A DNA stretch of 64,000 nt from Desulfosporosinus shakirovi (GTDB lineage Bacteria; Bacillota; Desulfitobacteriia; Desulfitobacteriales; Desulfitobacteriaceae). The position numbers and the translations under genes are program-made. Below are positions 1-7,105 of this stretch, piece by piece (position 1 is the first letter of the stretch; each line of letters begins with the position of its first letter). The stretch covers positions 62,001-126,000 of the forward strand of contig NZ_JAJDOO010000002.1 of the NCBI RefSeq assembly GCF_020595055.1, written 5' to 3'. The notes beneath the pieces were generated by a model. It did not search any database and was not told the DNA's origin. It saw nothing but the letters and a program-made list of their open reading frames with translations.

Positions 1-54
1 AAAAGCAAGCAATTGAACGATTTGCCATTTAATGGACCTGAAAATGTCAAATAA
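1..54 (+). CDS. 3' end of an unidentified gene (partial)
   Basis: Frame 1 is open from the first base of the window and ends at a TAA at 52-54, giving 17 C-terminal residues (ending NGPENVK). A short hairpin with a T-run follows at once, as expected behind a real gene. The fragment is too short to name, and the open frame could be chance. Confidence 0.35.
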   Translation, partial: KSKQLNDLPFNGPENVK

Positions 55-58
55 AGAT

Positions 59-81
59 GCCTGAAAGCAGGTTTTTTCAGG
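59..81 (+). terminator. Probable intrinsic terminator
   Basis: CCTG-AAAG-CAGG is followed directly by six T residues. An alternative pairing of CCTGAAA with TTTCAGG covers the same bases. It sits 5 bases after the stop of the partial gene at the window edge. Confidence 0.45.
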
Positions 82-189
82 TTAATTGGTGAAAGTTACA
101 AAGAGGTCAATATAACTGATGAGGAGAAGCCCAGGTTAATCTAATCATAGTTTGTGTAGTTATTCACAGAAAGGAGTGGAAGGCTTGCA

Positions 190-675
190 ATGAATATTAT
201 GATTAGGCGTGCAGAGGATAAAGAAAATGAGATTCTAACATTAATTGCATTCGAGGCAAAACGATATTGGAAATACCCCGAAGAGTATTTCGATGTGTGG
301 AAGGACGAGTTGACAATTACTCCTGATTACATAAATAAGAATGAGGTTCATGTCGCAAAGGTCGATGGGAAGGCAGTTGGATTTATTTCAATAGTCGAAG
401 TAAAAAATGATTTCCAGGTGGGAGATTTATTGATTGGAAAGGGTTTTTGGTTGGATCATAGTTTTGTCCAGCCATCTTTTATTCGAAATAGAGTTGGTTC
501 GGAACTAATATTTTTTGCTAAGAAATTGTGTAAAGAAAATAATATTAGTTGTTTACATATTCTTTCAGACCCTAACGCAAAAGGCTTCTATGACAGCATA
601 GGTGCCCAATTTATTGAGGAAGTTCCGTCAAATATCAAAGGGAGAACGGTTTCATTATATAAGCTTCCAATTTGA
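190..675 (+). CDS. GNAT-family N-acetyltransferase
   Basis: The 161-residue protein has the size and layout of a single GNAT domain: an N-terminal strand (MIRRAED), a central strand pair (VHVAKVDGKAVGFISIVEV), then a helix beginning near PSFIRNRVGSELIFFAKK that matches the acetyl-CoA pyrophosphate-binding R-x-x-G segment, and a C-terminal NAKGFYDSIGAQF segment typical of motif B (a F-Y-x-x-x-G-F/A pattern). It would transfer an acetyl group from acetyl-CoA to an amine. The substrate cannot be read from sequence. A GGAGTGG ribosome binding site lies about 10 bases before the ATG. It stands alone, and no operon partner is evident. Confidence 0.8.
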   Translation: MNIMIRRAEDKENEILTLIAFEAKRYWKYPEEYFDVWKDELTITPDYINKNEVHVAKVDGKAVGFISIVEVKNDFQVGDLLIGKGFWLDHSFVQPSFIRNRVGSELIFFAKKLCKENNISCLHILSDPNAKGFYDSIGAQFIEEVPSNIKGRTVSLYKLPI

Positions 676-785
676 AAGTTACTTAAAAGGGTTTACGACA
701 GTTTGCCTAGATGAATGCGGTTAGACGGGGTTATTACGGCCTTTTAGGGGCACTTGAAAAATATTTTTATTGGAGAGTTTTATTT

Positions 786-1397
786 ATGAAGATAATTATT
801 AGATTTTGCATTCTGATTGCAGTTAGTTTTTTACTCGCATCATGCGGAAAAGTAGCAGTTAGTACTGAGCAATCCCAAAACGGTAGTCCCTTGCTGGAGG
901 TAGAACAACAAGTAGCCGCTGATGAGCGAGATCAAGTAAGTGGTAATTACGGAGTTTATGACATGAAGGGTGAGCTTGTAGATAAACTAAATAAGAATCC
1001 GATTGATGTCAATTATGAAGTTGAGCTCAAGGAGTTGAATCAATCCGAAATTTTTTCAACATTAGCACAGGTTGAACTTGAGTCAAAGTATACTAAATTG
1101 TGGGATACAGAGTTGAATGCTATATATAATAAACTACTCTCGAAGTTGAATTCAATAGAGAAAGAACTATTAATTCAGTCACAAAAGGGTTGGCTACAGC
1201 ATCATATGAAAGAATCGGAATTCGTTAACCAAGTGTTTAATTTGCGAGAATCAGGCCCAGTCTTTGGTAGCCAGGGGAGAGTTCAGATGCAACAAGCAAT
1301 CAATGGAAGAATCCGCGAGAGAACACTGGAGTTGATGGAGTATTATTCACTCCTTGGAAATGATGTGCAATTTGTATTTATAGGCACAAAAAAATAA
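786..1397 (+). CDS. LprI-like (DUF1311) lipoprotein
   Basis: I place the start at the ATG at 786: GGAGAG lies 9 bases upstream, and translation then begins with a lipoprotein signal (MKIIIRF, hydrophobic core, lipobox LASC). A longer frame open from 711 would bury the signal. The mature part ends in a region resembling DUF1311/LprI proteins: TKLWDTELNAIYNKLLSKL, then KGWLQHH, then a helix ending in RIRERTLEL. Characterised LprI proteins inhibit lysozyme at the cell envelope. The usual cysteine pair of the family is not obvious here, so the envelope location is firmer than the inhibitor role. Confidence 0.65.
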   Translation: MKIIIRFCILIAVSFLLASCGKVAVSTEQSQNGSPLLEVEQQVAADERDQVSGNYGVYDMKGELVDKLNKNPIDVNYEVELKELNQSEIFSTLAQVELESKYTKLWDTELNAIYNKLLSKLNSIEKELLIQSQKGWLQHHMKESEFVNQVFNLRESGPVFGSQGRVQMQQAINGRIRERTLELMEYYSLLGNDVQFVFIGTKK

Positions 1398-1501
1398 CTT
1401 CCCCAATGTCTAGATAAGACCAACTGCGTATAATGGCGTATTCTCAGCAGCCAACGGCCAGTATTGCGAATCATTACCCGATTGGGAGAGGGGGTTAGAG
1501 T

Positions 1502-2569
1502 ATGCAGTATAGTTCAATGGTAATATATTTCATGAGCGGAACAGGAAACTCTTATCGAGCGTCTACGTGGATGGAAGATGCAGCTAACAAAAAAGGCGTG
1601 AACTCAAAACTAGATCAGATCTCAAAATCCTGTGAAGAATTAGATTTGAAAGAAGTAGACTTGTTAGGAGTAGTTTTTCCAACGCATGGGTTTACAGCAC
1701 CTTGGCAAGTGATTAGACATGCTTTGCGCTTGCCACATGGAAATAGAAAACATGCTTATGTCCTAGCAACTAGAGCTGGTACTAGAATTGCGTCAATTCC
1801 GTTCCCAGGATTAGAAGGTACAGCAGGTTATCTTATTGCACTCATACTATTTTTAAAGGGTTACATTGTTCGTGGTGTCATGGGGCTCGATATGCCATCT
1901 AACTGGATGTCTCTGCATTGGGGTTTAAATCTCGAAAACTCCAGATTTATCATTCGTAAAGCAAGGGTAAAAACCAATCTTTTTATAAAAAGTATTTTAG
2001 ACGGAAAAAGAGTGTACAGGGGATTTATATCTTTATTTTTAGGATTGATTCTGAGTTCTATTTCGCTAGGTTATTTAGTCATAGGACGATTTTTTCTATC
2101 AAAATTGTTTTTTGCTTCGGGAAATTGTACAGGTTGCGGTTTATGTGCTAATAGTTGCCCAGTTCAGGCAATAAGGATGGTAGGAAGTAACGAGCCGCGT
2201 CCTTATTGGACATTTGCTTGTGAAAGTTGTATGAGATGTATGGGTTATTGCCCTAATAAAGCGGTTGAAGTAAGCCATTCATTTGCAATCATTTTATATT
2301 TCATTGCCACATTACCAGTATCTTTTTATGTATTAAACCAATTAGGCAAAATTATACGGATAGAACATTATCTTTTCTTATATAACGTTGTGCTTAATTA
2401 TATTTACATATTGATTTCATTTTTTGTAGCGTATCTTATTCTTTCAGTACTTATTAAAAATCCCTTCCTTAATAAGCTGTGTACCTACACAACCTTTACC
2501 CACTTATATCGTAGGTATCACGAGCCTGACACTTCGCTAATAGATATTGCAGAAAGAAAAAAAGATTGA
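1502..2569 (+). CDS. EFR1-type flavodoxin/ferredoxin fusion with membrane segments
   Basis: The N-terminal part is flavodoxin-like, with the FMN phosphate loop visible as FMSGTGNSYRA (about residues 10-20). Around residues 210-250 there are two classical 4Fe-4S motifs, CTGCGLCANSCP and CESCMRCMGYCP, each C-x2-C-x2-C-x3-CP. This is the EFR1 family ferredoxin layout. Hydrophobic segments lie before the ferredoxin part (about 175-205) and twice after it (about 260-320), which suggests membrane anchoring; most family members are soluble and shorter. Its role would be electron transfer between FMN and Fe-S clusters; the partner is unknown. The lipoprotein gene behind it starts 35 bases after its stop. 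Confidence 0.75.
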   Translation: MQYSSMVIYFMSGTGNSYRASTWMEDAANKKGVNSKLDQISKSCEELDLKEVDLLGVVFPTHGFTAPWQVIRHALRLPHGNRKHAYVLATRAGTRIASIPFPGLEGTAGYLIALILFLKGYIVRGVMGLDMPSNWMSLHWGLNLENSRFIIRKARVKTNLFIKSILDGKRVYRGFISLFLGLILSSISLGYLVIGRFFLSKLFFASGNCTGCGLCANSCPVQAIRMVGSNEPRPYWTFACESCMRCMGYCPNKAVEVSHSFAIILYFIATLPVSFYVLNQLGKIIRIEHYLFLYNVVLNYIYILISFFVAYLILSVLIKNPFLNKLCTYTTFTHLYRRYHEPDTSLIDIAERKKD

Positions 2570-2604
2570 CCAAGAGTGGTTGTAATGCAAAGAGGAGTGG
2601 GAAT

Positions 2605-3168
2605 TTGAAAAAGATAGTACTAATCTTTTCGATCATAATAACCATGTCGATTTGTAGTGGTTGTGGGCTACTTACTCAAAAGGATAAAACTACGGATATT
2701 TCGGATTACAGTGAATATCTTGGAGCTGAAGGAAAGCATCCCAATGATATATTCCCCCAGAGCATCCCAATCACGGCAGAAATTGAAGATTTTTGTTATT
2801 ATTACTATAATTCATGGGACCCAAATCATGTAGTCTATCTTGTATATTCCTGCAATGAGGAAGACTATGCTAAAGAAACAGAGAGACTGTCAAAATTAAA
2901 TTCCTCCAGTGATTATCTTATATATGGGGGAACAGGATTTAATTATCCAATTTGCGCAATTTATGCTGACAGTTATAATGGTTATATTTATGCTTTGGCT
3001 GACAAAGACAATAATAGATTGATTTATGTAGAAATTACTTTTTGTGATTATTTCAGCGACATAAACTATGAAGAAATAATTGATAAAGAATATCTTCCTA
3101 AAGGTTTCGATGCAAAGCTAGGAAATTCTACCCGACGAGCTTTCGACAAGGGTGAGTTAAACAAATAA
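2605..3168 (+). CDS. Hypothetical lipoprotein
   Basis: I do not recognise a family. The chosen start is the TTG at 2605, preceded by AGGAG with a 7-base spacer; translation then gives KKIVLIFSIIITMSICSGCG, a typical short lipoprotein signal with cysteine after SG. A TTG 39 bases upstream is also in frame but has no ribosome binding site and would put a charged stretch in front of the signal. The mature protein is acidic and rich in Tyr and Asp, which suits a secreted surface protein. It follows the EFR1-like gene closely and may be cotranscribed with it. Confidence 0.6.
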   Translation: MKKIVLIFSIIITMSICSGCGLLTQKDKTTDISDYSEYLGAEGKHPNDIFPQSIPITAEIEDFCYYYYNSWDPNHVVYLVYSCNEEDYAKETERLSKLNSSSDYLIYGGTGFNYPICAIYADSYNGYIYALADKDNNRLIYVEITFCDYFSDINYEEIIDKEYLPKGFDAKLGNSTRRAFDKGELNK

Positions 3169-3335
3169 GTATTGGGGGGAATCACACAGCTAGTCTAGCG
3201 CAAAGGCCGCGCTATCTTGGTACGGATGAGAAAAAATTGGGTATTACATCGCATTTGTAAGAAAGTGCGAATGAGGTAATTTGTATTTTATGAGGTGTAC
3301 TGTTAGATTGCGAATGAAAGAATGGATTTGAGGAT

Positions 3336-3947
3336 GTGGATTTTGATTTTTTAATTAAGGGTATAATTATTGGGTTCTCAATTGCTGCACCGGTCGGACC
3401 GATTGGAGTTCTTTGTATAAGGCGGACATTGACAGAGGGGAGATTATCTGGCTTTTTATCAGGATTAGGTGCTGCCACGGCTGATGCAACCTATGGAATG
3501 ATCGCTGGTTTTGGCCTAGCAAGCATATCAAACTTTTTGATTGGGCAACAAATTTGGCTGAGGATTATTGGAGGACTTTTTCTTTTTTATTTAGGAATTA
3601 AGATATTTATAACAAAACCTTCAGATGAGGCGGAATCGTCGAAACAACACGGACTAATAGGAAGTTATATTTCTTCATTTTTCCTTACGATTGTAAACCC
3701 AATGACGATCATTTCCTTTGCGGCTGTCTTTGCTGGATTGGGGATAGGGACAATTCAAACTGATTATTTTTCGTCGATGATATTAGTGATGGGAGTATTT
3801 GTTGGATCAGGTTTATGGTGGTTGACTTTAAGTTCAACCGTTCATGTACTCGGAAAGAGATTTGACACTAAGAGGTTGGGGTGGGCAAATAAGGTCTCAG
3901 GAATAATAATATTGATATTTGGTTTTATTGCCCTGGCGAGCATCTGA
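3336..3947 (+). CDS. LysE/RhtB-family amino-acid exporter
   Basis: The 203-residue protein is almost wholly hydrophobic, with about six membrane helices. Near its N-terminus it carries the LysE family signature GFSIAAPVGPIGVLCIRRTLTEGRLSGFLSGLG split over helix 1 and its loop (glycine/proline motif APVGPIG at about residues 18-24). Family members export amino acids or related small molecules from the cytoplasm; the substrate is not predictable. The frame opens with GTG at 3336, with only a weak upstream Shine-Dalgarno. Neighbours do not form an obvious operon with it. Confidence 0.85.
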   Translation: MDFDFLIKGIIIGFSIAAPVGPIGVLCIRRTLTEGRLSGFLSGLGAATADATYGMIAGFGLASISNFLIGQQIWLRIIGGLFLFYLGIKIFITKPSDEAESSKQHGLIGSYISSFFLTIVNPMTIISFAAVFAGLGIGTIQTDYFSSMILVMGVFVGSGLWWLTLSSTVHVLGKRFDTKRLGWANKVSGIIILIFGFIALASI

Positions 3948-4042
3948 GGGCCAAACCCTATATATCAACGGGGTTGTGAAACTTTGGCAAGAAAAATTCA
4001 GGTTCTATTAAAGTCAAAATAAATAAACCGGAGGGGAAATCG

Positions 4043-4732
4043 ATGAAGACAATTGGATTAATCGGAGGGATGAGTTGGGAATCGTCATCCGAATATTATC
4101 GAATTATTAATGAAGAAGTTAAGAACCGCCTTGGAGGTTTGCATTCGGCAAAATGCGTTCTATACAGTGTGGACTTCGAGGAAATAGAAATCTGTCAAAG
4201 GAATGGTGAATGGGGAAAAGCTGCCCAGATTCTAGCAAATGCTGCACGCAGTCTTGAGAAAGCAGGGGGGGACTTTATTATCATTTGCACAAATACTATG
4301 CACAAAGTTGCTGATGAGATTCAGGCAGGTATTCGTATTCCATTACTTCACATTGCGGATATCACTGCAGAACAAGTTCTATTGAATGGTATAAAAACAG
4401 TCGGACTGCTTGGAACCAGATACACAATGGAACAGGATTTTTACAAATCACGCCTAGAGAATCAAAGTATAAAGGTTTTGATTCCTAAGGAAACAGATAG
4501 AGAGATAGTCAATACTGTAATTTATAAAGAACTATGCCTGGGACAAATCATTGACTCATCAAGGGTGAGTTATAAAAGAATTATTGAAGATTTAATAAAG
4601 CAAGGTGCAGAGGGAATCATCCTTGGATGTACGGAAATCGGCTTATTAGTTAAATCAGAAGATTCGATTGTGCCGTTATATGATACGACTTTGATTCATG
4701 CAATAGGTGCTGTAAACTTTTCACTTAATTAA
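4043..4732 (+). CDS. Aspartate/glutamate racemase family protein
   Basis: The 229-residue length and N-terminus (KTIGLIGGMSWESSSEYY) match the PLP-independent Asp/Glu racemase family, YgeA/RacX type. The two catalytic cysteines of the family are present, Cys82 in CTNTMH and a second near residue 193 in GCTEIGLL, which implies two-base proton exchange at the alpha carbon. Members act on Asp, Glu or broader amino acids; which one applies here is unknown. GGAGGGGA lies 6-8 bases before the ATG. The gene stands alone between an exporter and a broken small gene. Confidence 0.88.
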   Translation: MKTIGLIGGMSWESSSEYYRIINEEVKNRLGGLHSAKCVLYSVDFEEIEICQRNGEWGKAAQILANAARSLEKAGGDFIIICTNTMHKVADEIQAGIRIPLLHIADITAEQVLLNGIKTVGLLGTRYTMEQDFYKSRLENQSIKVLIPKETDREIVNTVIYKELCLGQIIDSSRVSYKRIIEDLIKQGAEGIILGCTEIGLLVKSEDSIVPLYDTTLIHAIGAVNFSLN

Positions 4733-4834
4733 TCTGGGTATTCTTTCAGGCGCTGAGTAAATAGATTTCTATTTGGAGTTCGAGATACTAAAGGGTAAGT
4801 ATGGATCCGGACTGTTTTGATGGGAGGCGAGGAA

Positions 4835-5075
4835 ATGTCTGACTTCCTAGAGTTTAAAGAGAGGCGCAAAAGCTTTTAAAAGTGCTTTAGGTCCCAGTCG
4901 ATATGAAGCTGGGAAGATCAAGGTCATCTGTCCCCATTGTCAGAATGATATTTTTGACGAGGGATCTGCTCAATTGAATACAGCAGGTGCTAGTTTATTG
5001 AACCTAGATTGGCTGAATAAATCGGCAAAGATTCTACTGCCTGATTACTCTAATTACGCTTGTCTGTTGGTATGA
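4835..5075 (+). pseudogene. Frameshifted small zinc-ribbon-like protein gene
   Basis: An ATG at 4835 behind a GGAGGCGAGG site encodes MSDFLEFKERRKSF, then stops at 4877 inside a run of four T. Reading one base later continues smoothly as KSALGPSRYEAGKIKVICPHC, then NDIFDEGSAQLNTAGASLLNLDWLNKS, and ends at 5073-5075. One extra T in the run explains the break. The CPHC pair looks like half of a zinc ribbon; the expected second C-x2-C is absent from the C-terminus, so a second lesion is possible. The function of the intact form is unknown. This accounts for most of the 370-base gap between the racemase and the next gene. Confidence 0.55.
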
Positions 5076-5103
5076 GTACTGTCCAAAAGGAGTGGGATAA
5101 ATA

Positions 5104-5418
5104 ATGAAAATTAGAAATAAAGAGTTAGGAATTGGAACTATATCATTAGTATTATTCATCGTTGGTGTCTTGTTTGGGATTTCGTTTAGAAATATTTGTA
5201 TCGGTGATTATCTATTAAATGGAATTGGGCTGAAGTCATGGTCTAATGTTGACTCGGGGATTCATTATACGGTTTTTTACTCGTTAGCATTTTTTATTCC
5301 ATCCTTTTTTATCGGACTAAATTATAAAGATAACTTCGGTTCAAAAGCAAGATATATGTCTGCTATAATTTCAGGCACTATTATATTTTGCTATTCGGGG
5401 CAGTTATTAAATTGGTAA
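5104..5418 (+). CDS. Small membrane protein, unknown function
   Basis: The 104-residue protein has a strong ribosome binding site (AAAAGGAGTGG) 7-9 bases before its ATG. Three hydrophobic stretches are visible: about residues 11-30, 55-75 and 85-101. The first two are separated by a polar loop containing SWSNVDSG. I recognise no family and see no catalytic motif. It follows the broken zinc-ribbon gene by 28 bases and may once have been cotranscribed with it. Confidence 0.6.
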   Translation: MKIRNKELGIGTISLVLFIVGVLFGISFRNICIGDYLLNGIGLKSWSNVDSGIHYTVFYSLAFFIPSFFIGLNYKDNFGSKARYMSAIISGTIIFCYSGQLLNW

Positions 5419-5514
5419 TATGAAATTGATCCGGGACAAAACTGAAAAAGAATATGGATGAAATCTGACAGTAATAATAGGTTATACTAAAGCACTTTAA
5501 GGAGTATGCAAGAA

Positions 5515-6150
5515 ATGGATAATAATAATTTTAAGGTTAAGCAGATTACACGGTTGTATGAAAGTTGTAATCAATGTGGTTTGCCAACTTTGACTTGCAT
5601 ATGTGATCTTATTACTCCGATAAATACAAAAGCAAAGTTTTGGGTTTTAGTGAGTAAAAGTGAATTTTATAGACCGTCCAATACGGGAAGATTGCTTAAG
5701 TTAATAAACCCTAACTCTACCGAAGTATTTCTATGGGAACGTACTGCACCTTCTTTAAAACTGTTAGAGAATATAACTGCTTATAATGGTAGAACGTTTT
5801 TACTATTTCCATCTGAAGGGGAGGATTTGGTTAATAAAACTGCAGATCACCTTCAAGATGGAGAGAAGGCATTTATTTTAATTGATGGAACATGGAAGGA
5901 AGCCAGAAAGATAATTAGGAAGAGTTCTTATTTGCAGAATCTCCCGCTGGTCTCAATAAAGCCAGAATATGAATCTAACTTTATTTTGCGAAAAGGTAGA
6001 GTTGAAGGGACTCTTTGTACTATTGAAGCTGCAATGGAAATTTTAAGCATTACCGGTGAGACAGGGCAACAGGAAATTATCGACAAATACTTCAATCTAT
6101 TTCTTAAACATTATAAAGCAGGGGCTAGCTCACATCTGCCTAAAGAATAG
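5515..6150 (+). CDS. DTW domain protein, probable tRNA-uridine aminocarboxypropyltransferase
   Basis: The N-terminus holds the cysteine cluster of DTW proteins (CNQCGLPTLTCIC). The family signature appears as LIDGTWKEARK around residues 123-133, where DGTW replaces the canonical DTW spacing seen in many bacteria. Characterised members (TapT/TuaA) move the 3-amino-3-carboxypropyl group of S-adenosylmethionine to a uridine of tRNA (acp3U). I start it at the ATG at 5515, because AAGGAG at 5499-5504 leaves a 10-base spacer; the ATG at 5506 would leave only one base. It is a single gene, convergent with the AIM24 gene that follows. Confidence 0.75.
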   Translation: MDNNNFKVKQITRLYESCNQCGLPTLTCICDLITPINTKAKFWVLVSKSEFYRPSNTGRLLKLINPNSTEVFLWERTAPSLKLLENITAYNGRTFLLFPSEGEDLVNKTADHLQDGEKAFILIDGTWKEARKIIRKSSYLQNLPLVSIKPEYESNFILRKGRVEGTLCTIEAAMEILSITGETGQQEIIDKYFNLFLKHYKAGASSHLPKE

Positions 6151-6237
6151 CGATTCAATGTGTTCGTACTTACGGTGGTATTGCCTACCCTTAAGAAAAA
6201 TATATCCAAAGCCACAATATCGACCTGCACTTTTAAA

Positions 6238-6918
6238 CTAATCTACACTAATCTTTAATCCGGATAATCGCTCAGAAGGTTGAACGAGAACCATTTGGTT
6301 AGGTTGATTAAACTGAAACTGATAGGATTCTCCGGAGGTTTGTCCAATCGCTGTTTTCCAGCTAAAGTTGTTCATGGACACACTTGGATCTCCGCCCCCG
6401 TTTGGTCCGCTTGTCCATGCTACCACAGCATCAGGATCAACAACACAGGGTGCTTCAAGCATGAGCGGATTACCATCGGTTATTACGGCAACTTGTTGGG
6501 GCAGGTTTGAGAAGTTGCTAAGGACAGTTGTTGCTAATCCTTTTTGAGATAATACTCCACTTCCGATAAAACGTATATCGTATTTGAGGTCTGTGGGAAA
6601 AGCCAGCAGATTTTCACTCTCAACGGATAAACAATCCCCGGGCTCCAGTTCAAAAACTGAAACGTGATAAGCGTTTTTAGCTAAATAAATGACGCCTGAT
6701 CCTTCGACAGTCATTAGCTCAATATTTTCCCCGGTTAGTTTTCTTTTTGCCATACCTAAGAGAGAGCCCATCACTCCTCCACCATTGTCTGGACCTAGCA
6801 ACATCTTGTCAAACTTGAAGTTCCCTTTAAAGGCAATCATTGCTCCCTTTTTCGCAATAAACTTACCAGTACCTTCTATTTTACAGCTTAGTTCTTCCTC
6901 TACATAAAATTTAAACAT
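6238..6918 (-). CDS. AIM24 family protein
   Basis: The 226-residue protein matches the AIM24/TIGR00266-type family: a beta-rich repeat with GTGKFIAKKGAMIAFKG, a glycine-rich loop (GGGVMGSLLGMAKRKLTGE) and a C-terminal GPNGGGDPSVSMNN segment. Bacterial members are cytosolic proteins of unknown function, sometimes linked to membrane stress; no enzyme activity is established. An AGGAGG site lies on the minus strand 10 bases before its ATG. It is divergent from the molybdoenzyme operon, so the roughly 190 bases between them should hold both promoters. Confidence 0.75.
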   Translation of the reverse strand: MFKFYVEEELSCKIEGTGKFIAKKGAMIAFKGNFKFDKMLLGPDNGGGVMGSLLGMAKRKLTGENIELMTVEGSGVIYLAKNAYHVSVFELEPGDCLSVESENLLAFPTDLKYDIRFIGSGVLSQKGLATTVLSNFSNLPQQVAVITDGNPLMLEAPCVVDPDAVVAWTSGPNGGGDPSVSMNNFSWKTAIGQTSGESYQFQFNQPNQMVLVQPSERLSGLKISVD

Positions 6919-7105
6919 GGTTATAAACCTCCTTGAATTGTTACTGCTTTTGTCTATTCATATAGATAGGTTAAATATATAACAAAAGGACTGGCAGCAC
7001 AACGAAACAGAACACATTGCTTATATATTGAAGCGATGTTTAATATGCAAATTAGAGGTAGTAAATGGGTATTCAGAAGTATCAATAATCTGAGGAGTGA
7101 GAGTA

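Noticed and set aside
3212-3478. Antisense frame opposite the start of the LysE gene
   Set aside because: No Shine-Dalgarno and overlaps the conserved N-terminus of the exporter.
6056-6241. 61-codon frame overlapping the DTW gene end
   Set aside because: Out of frame with the DTW gene for most of its length, no ribosome binding site, no family resemblance.
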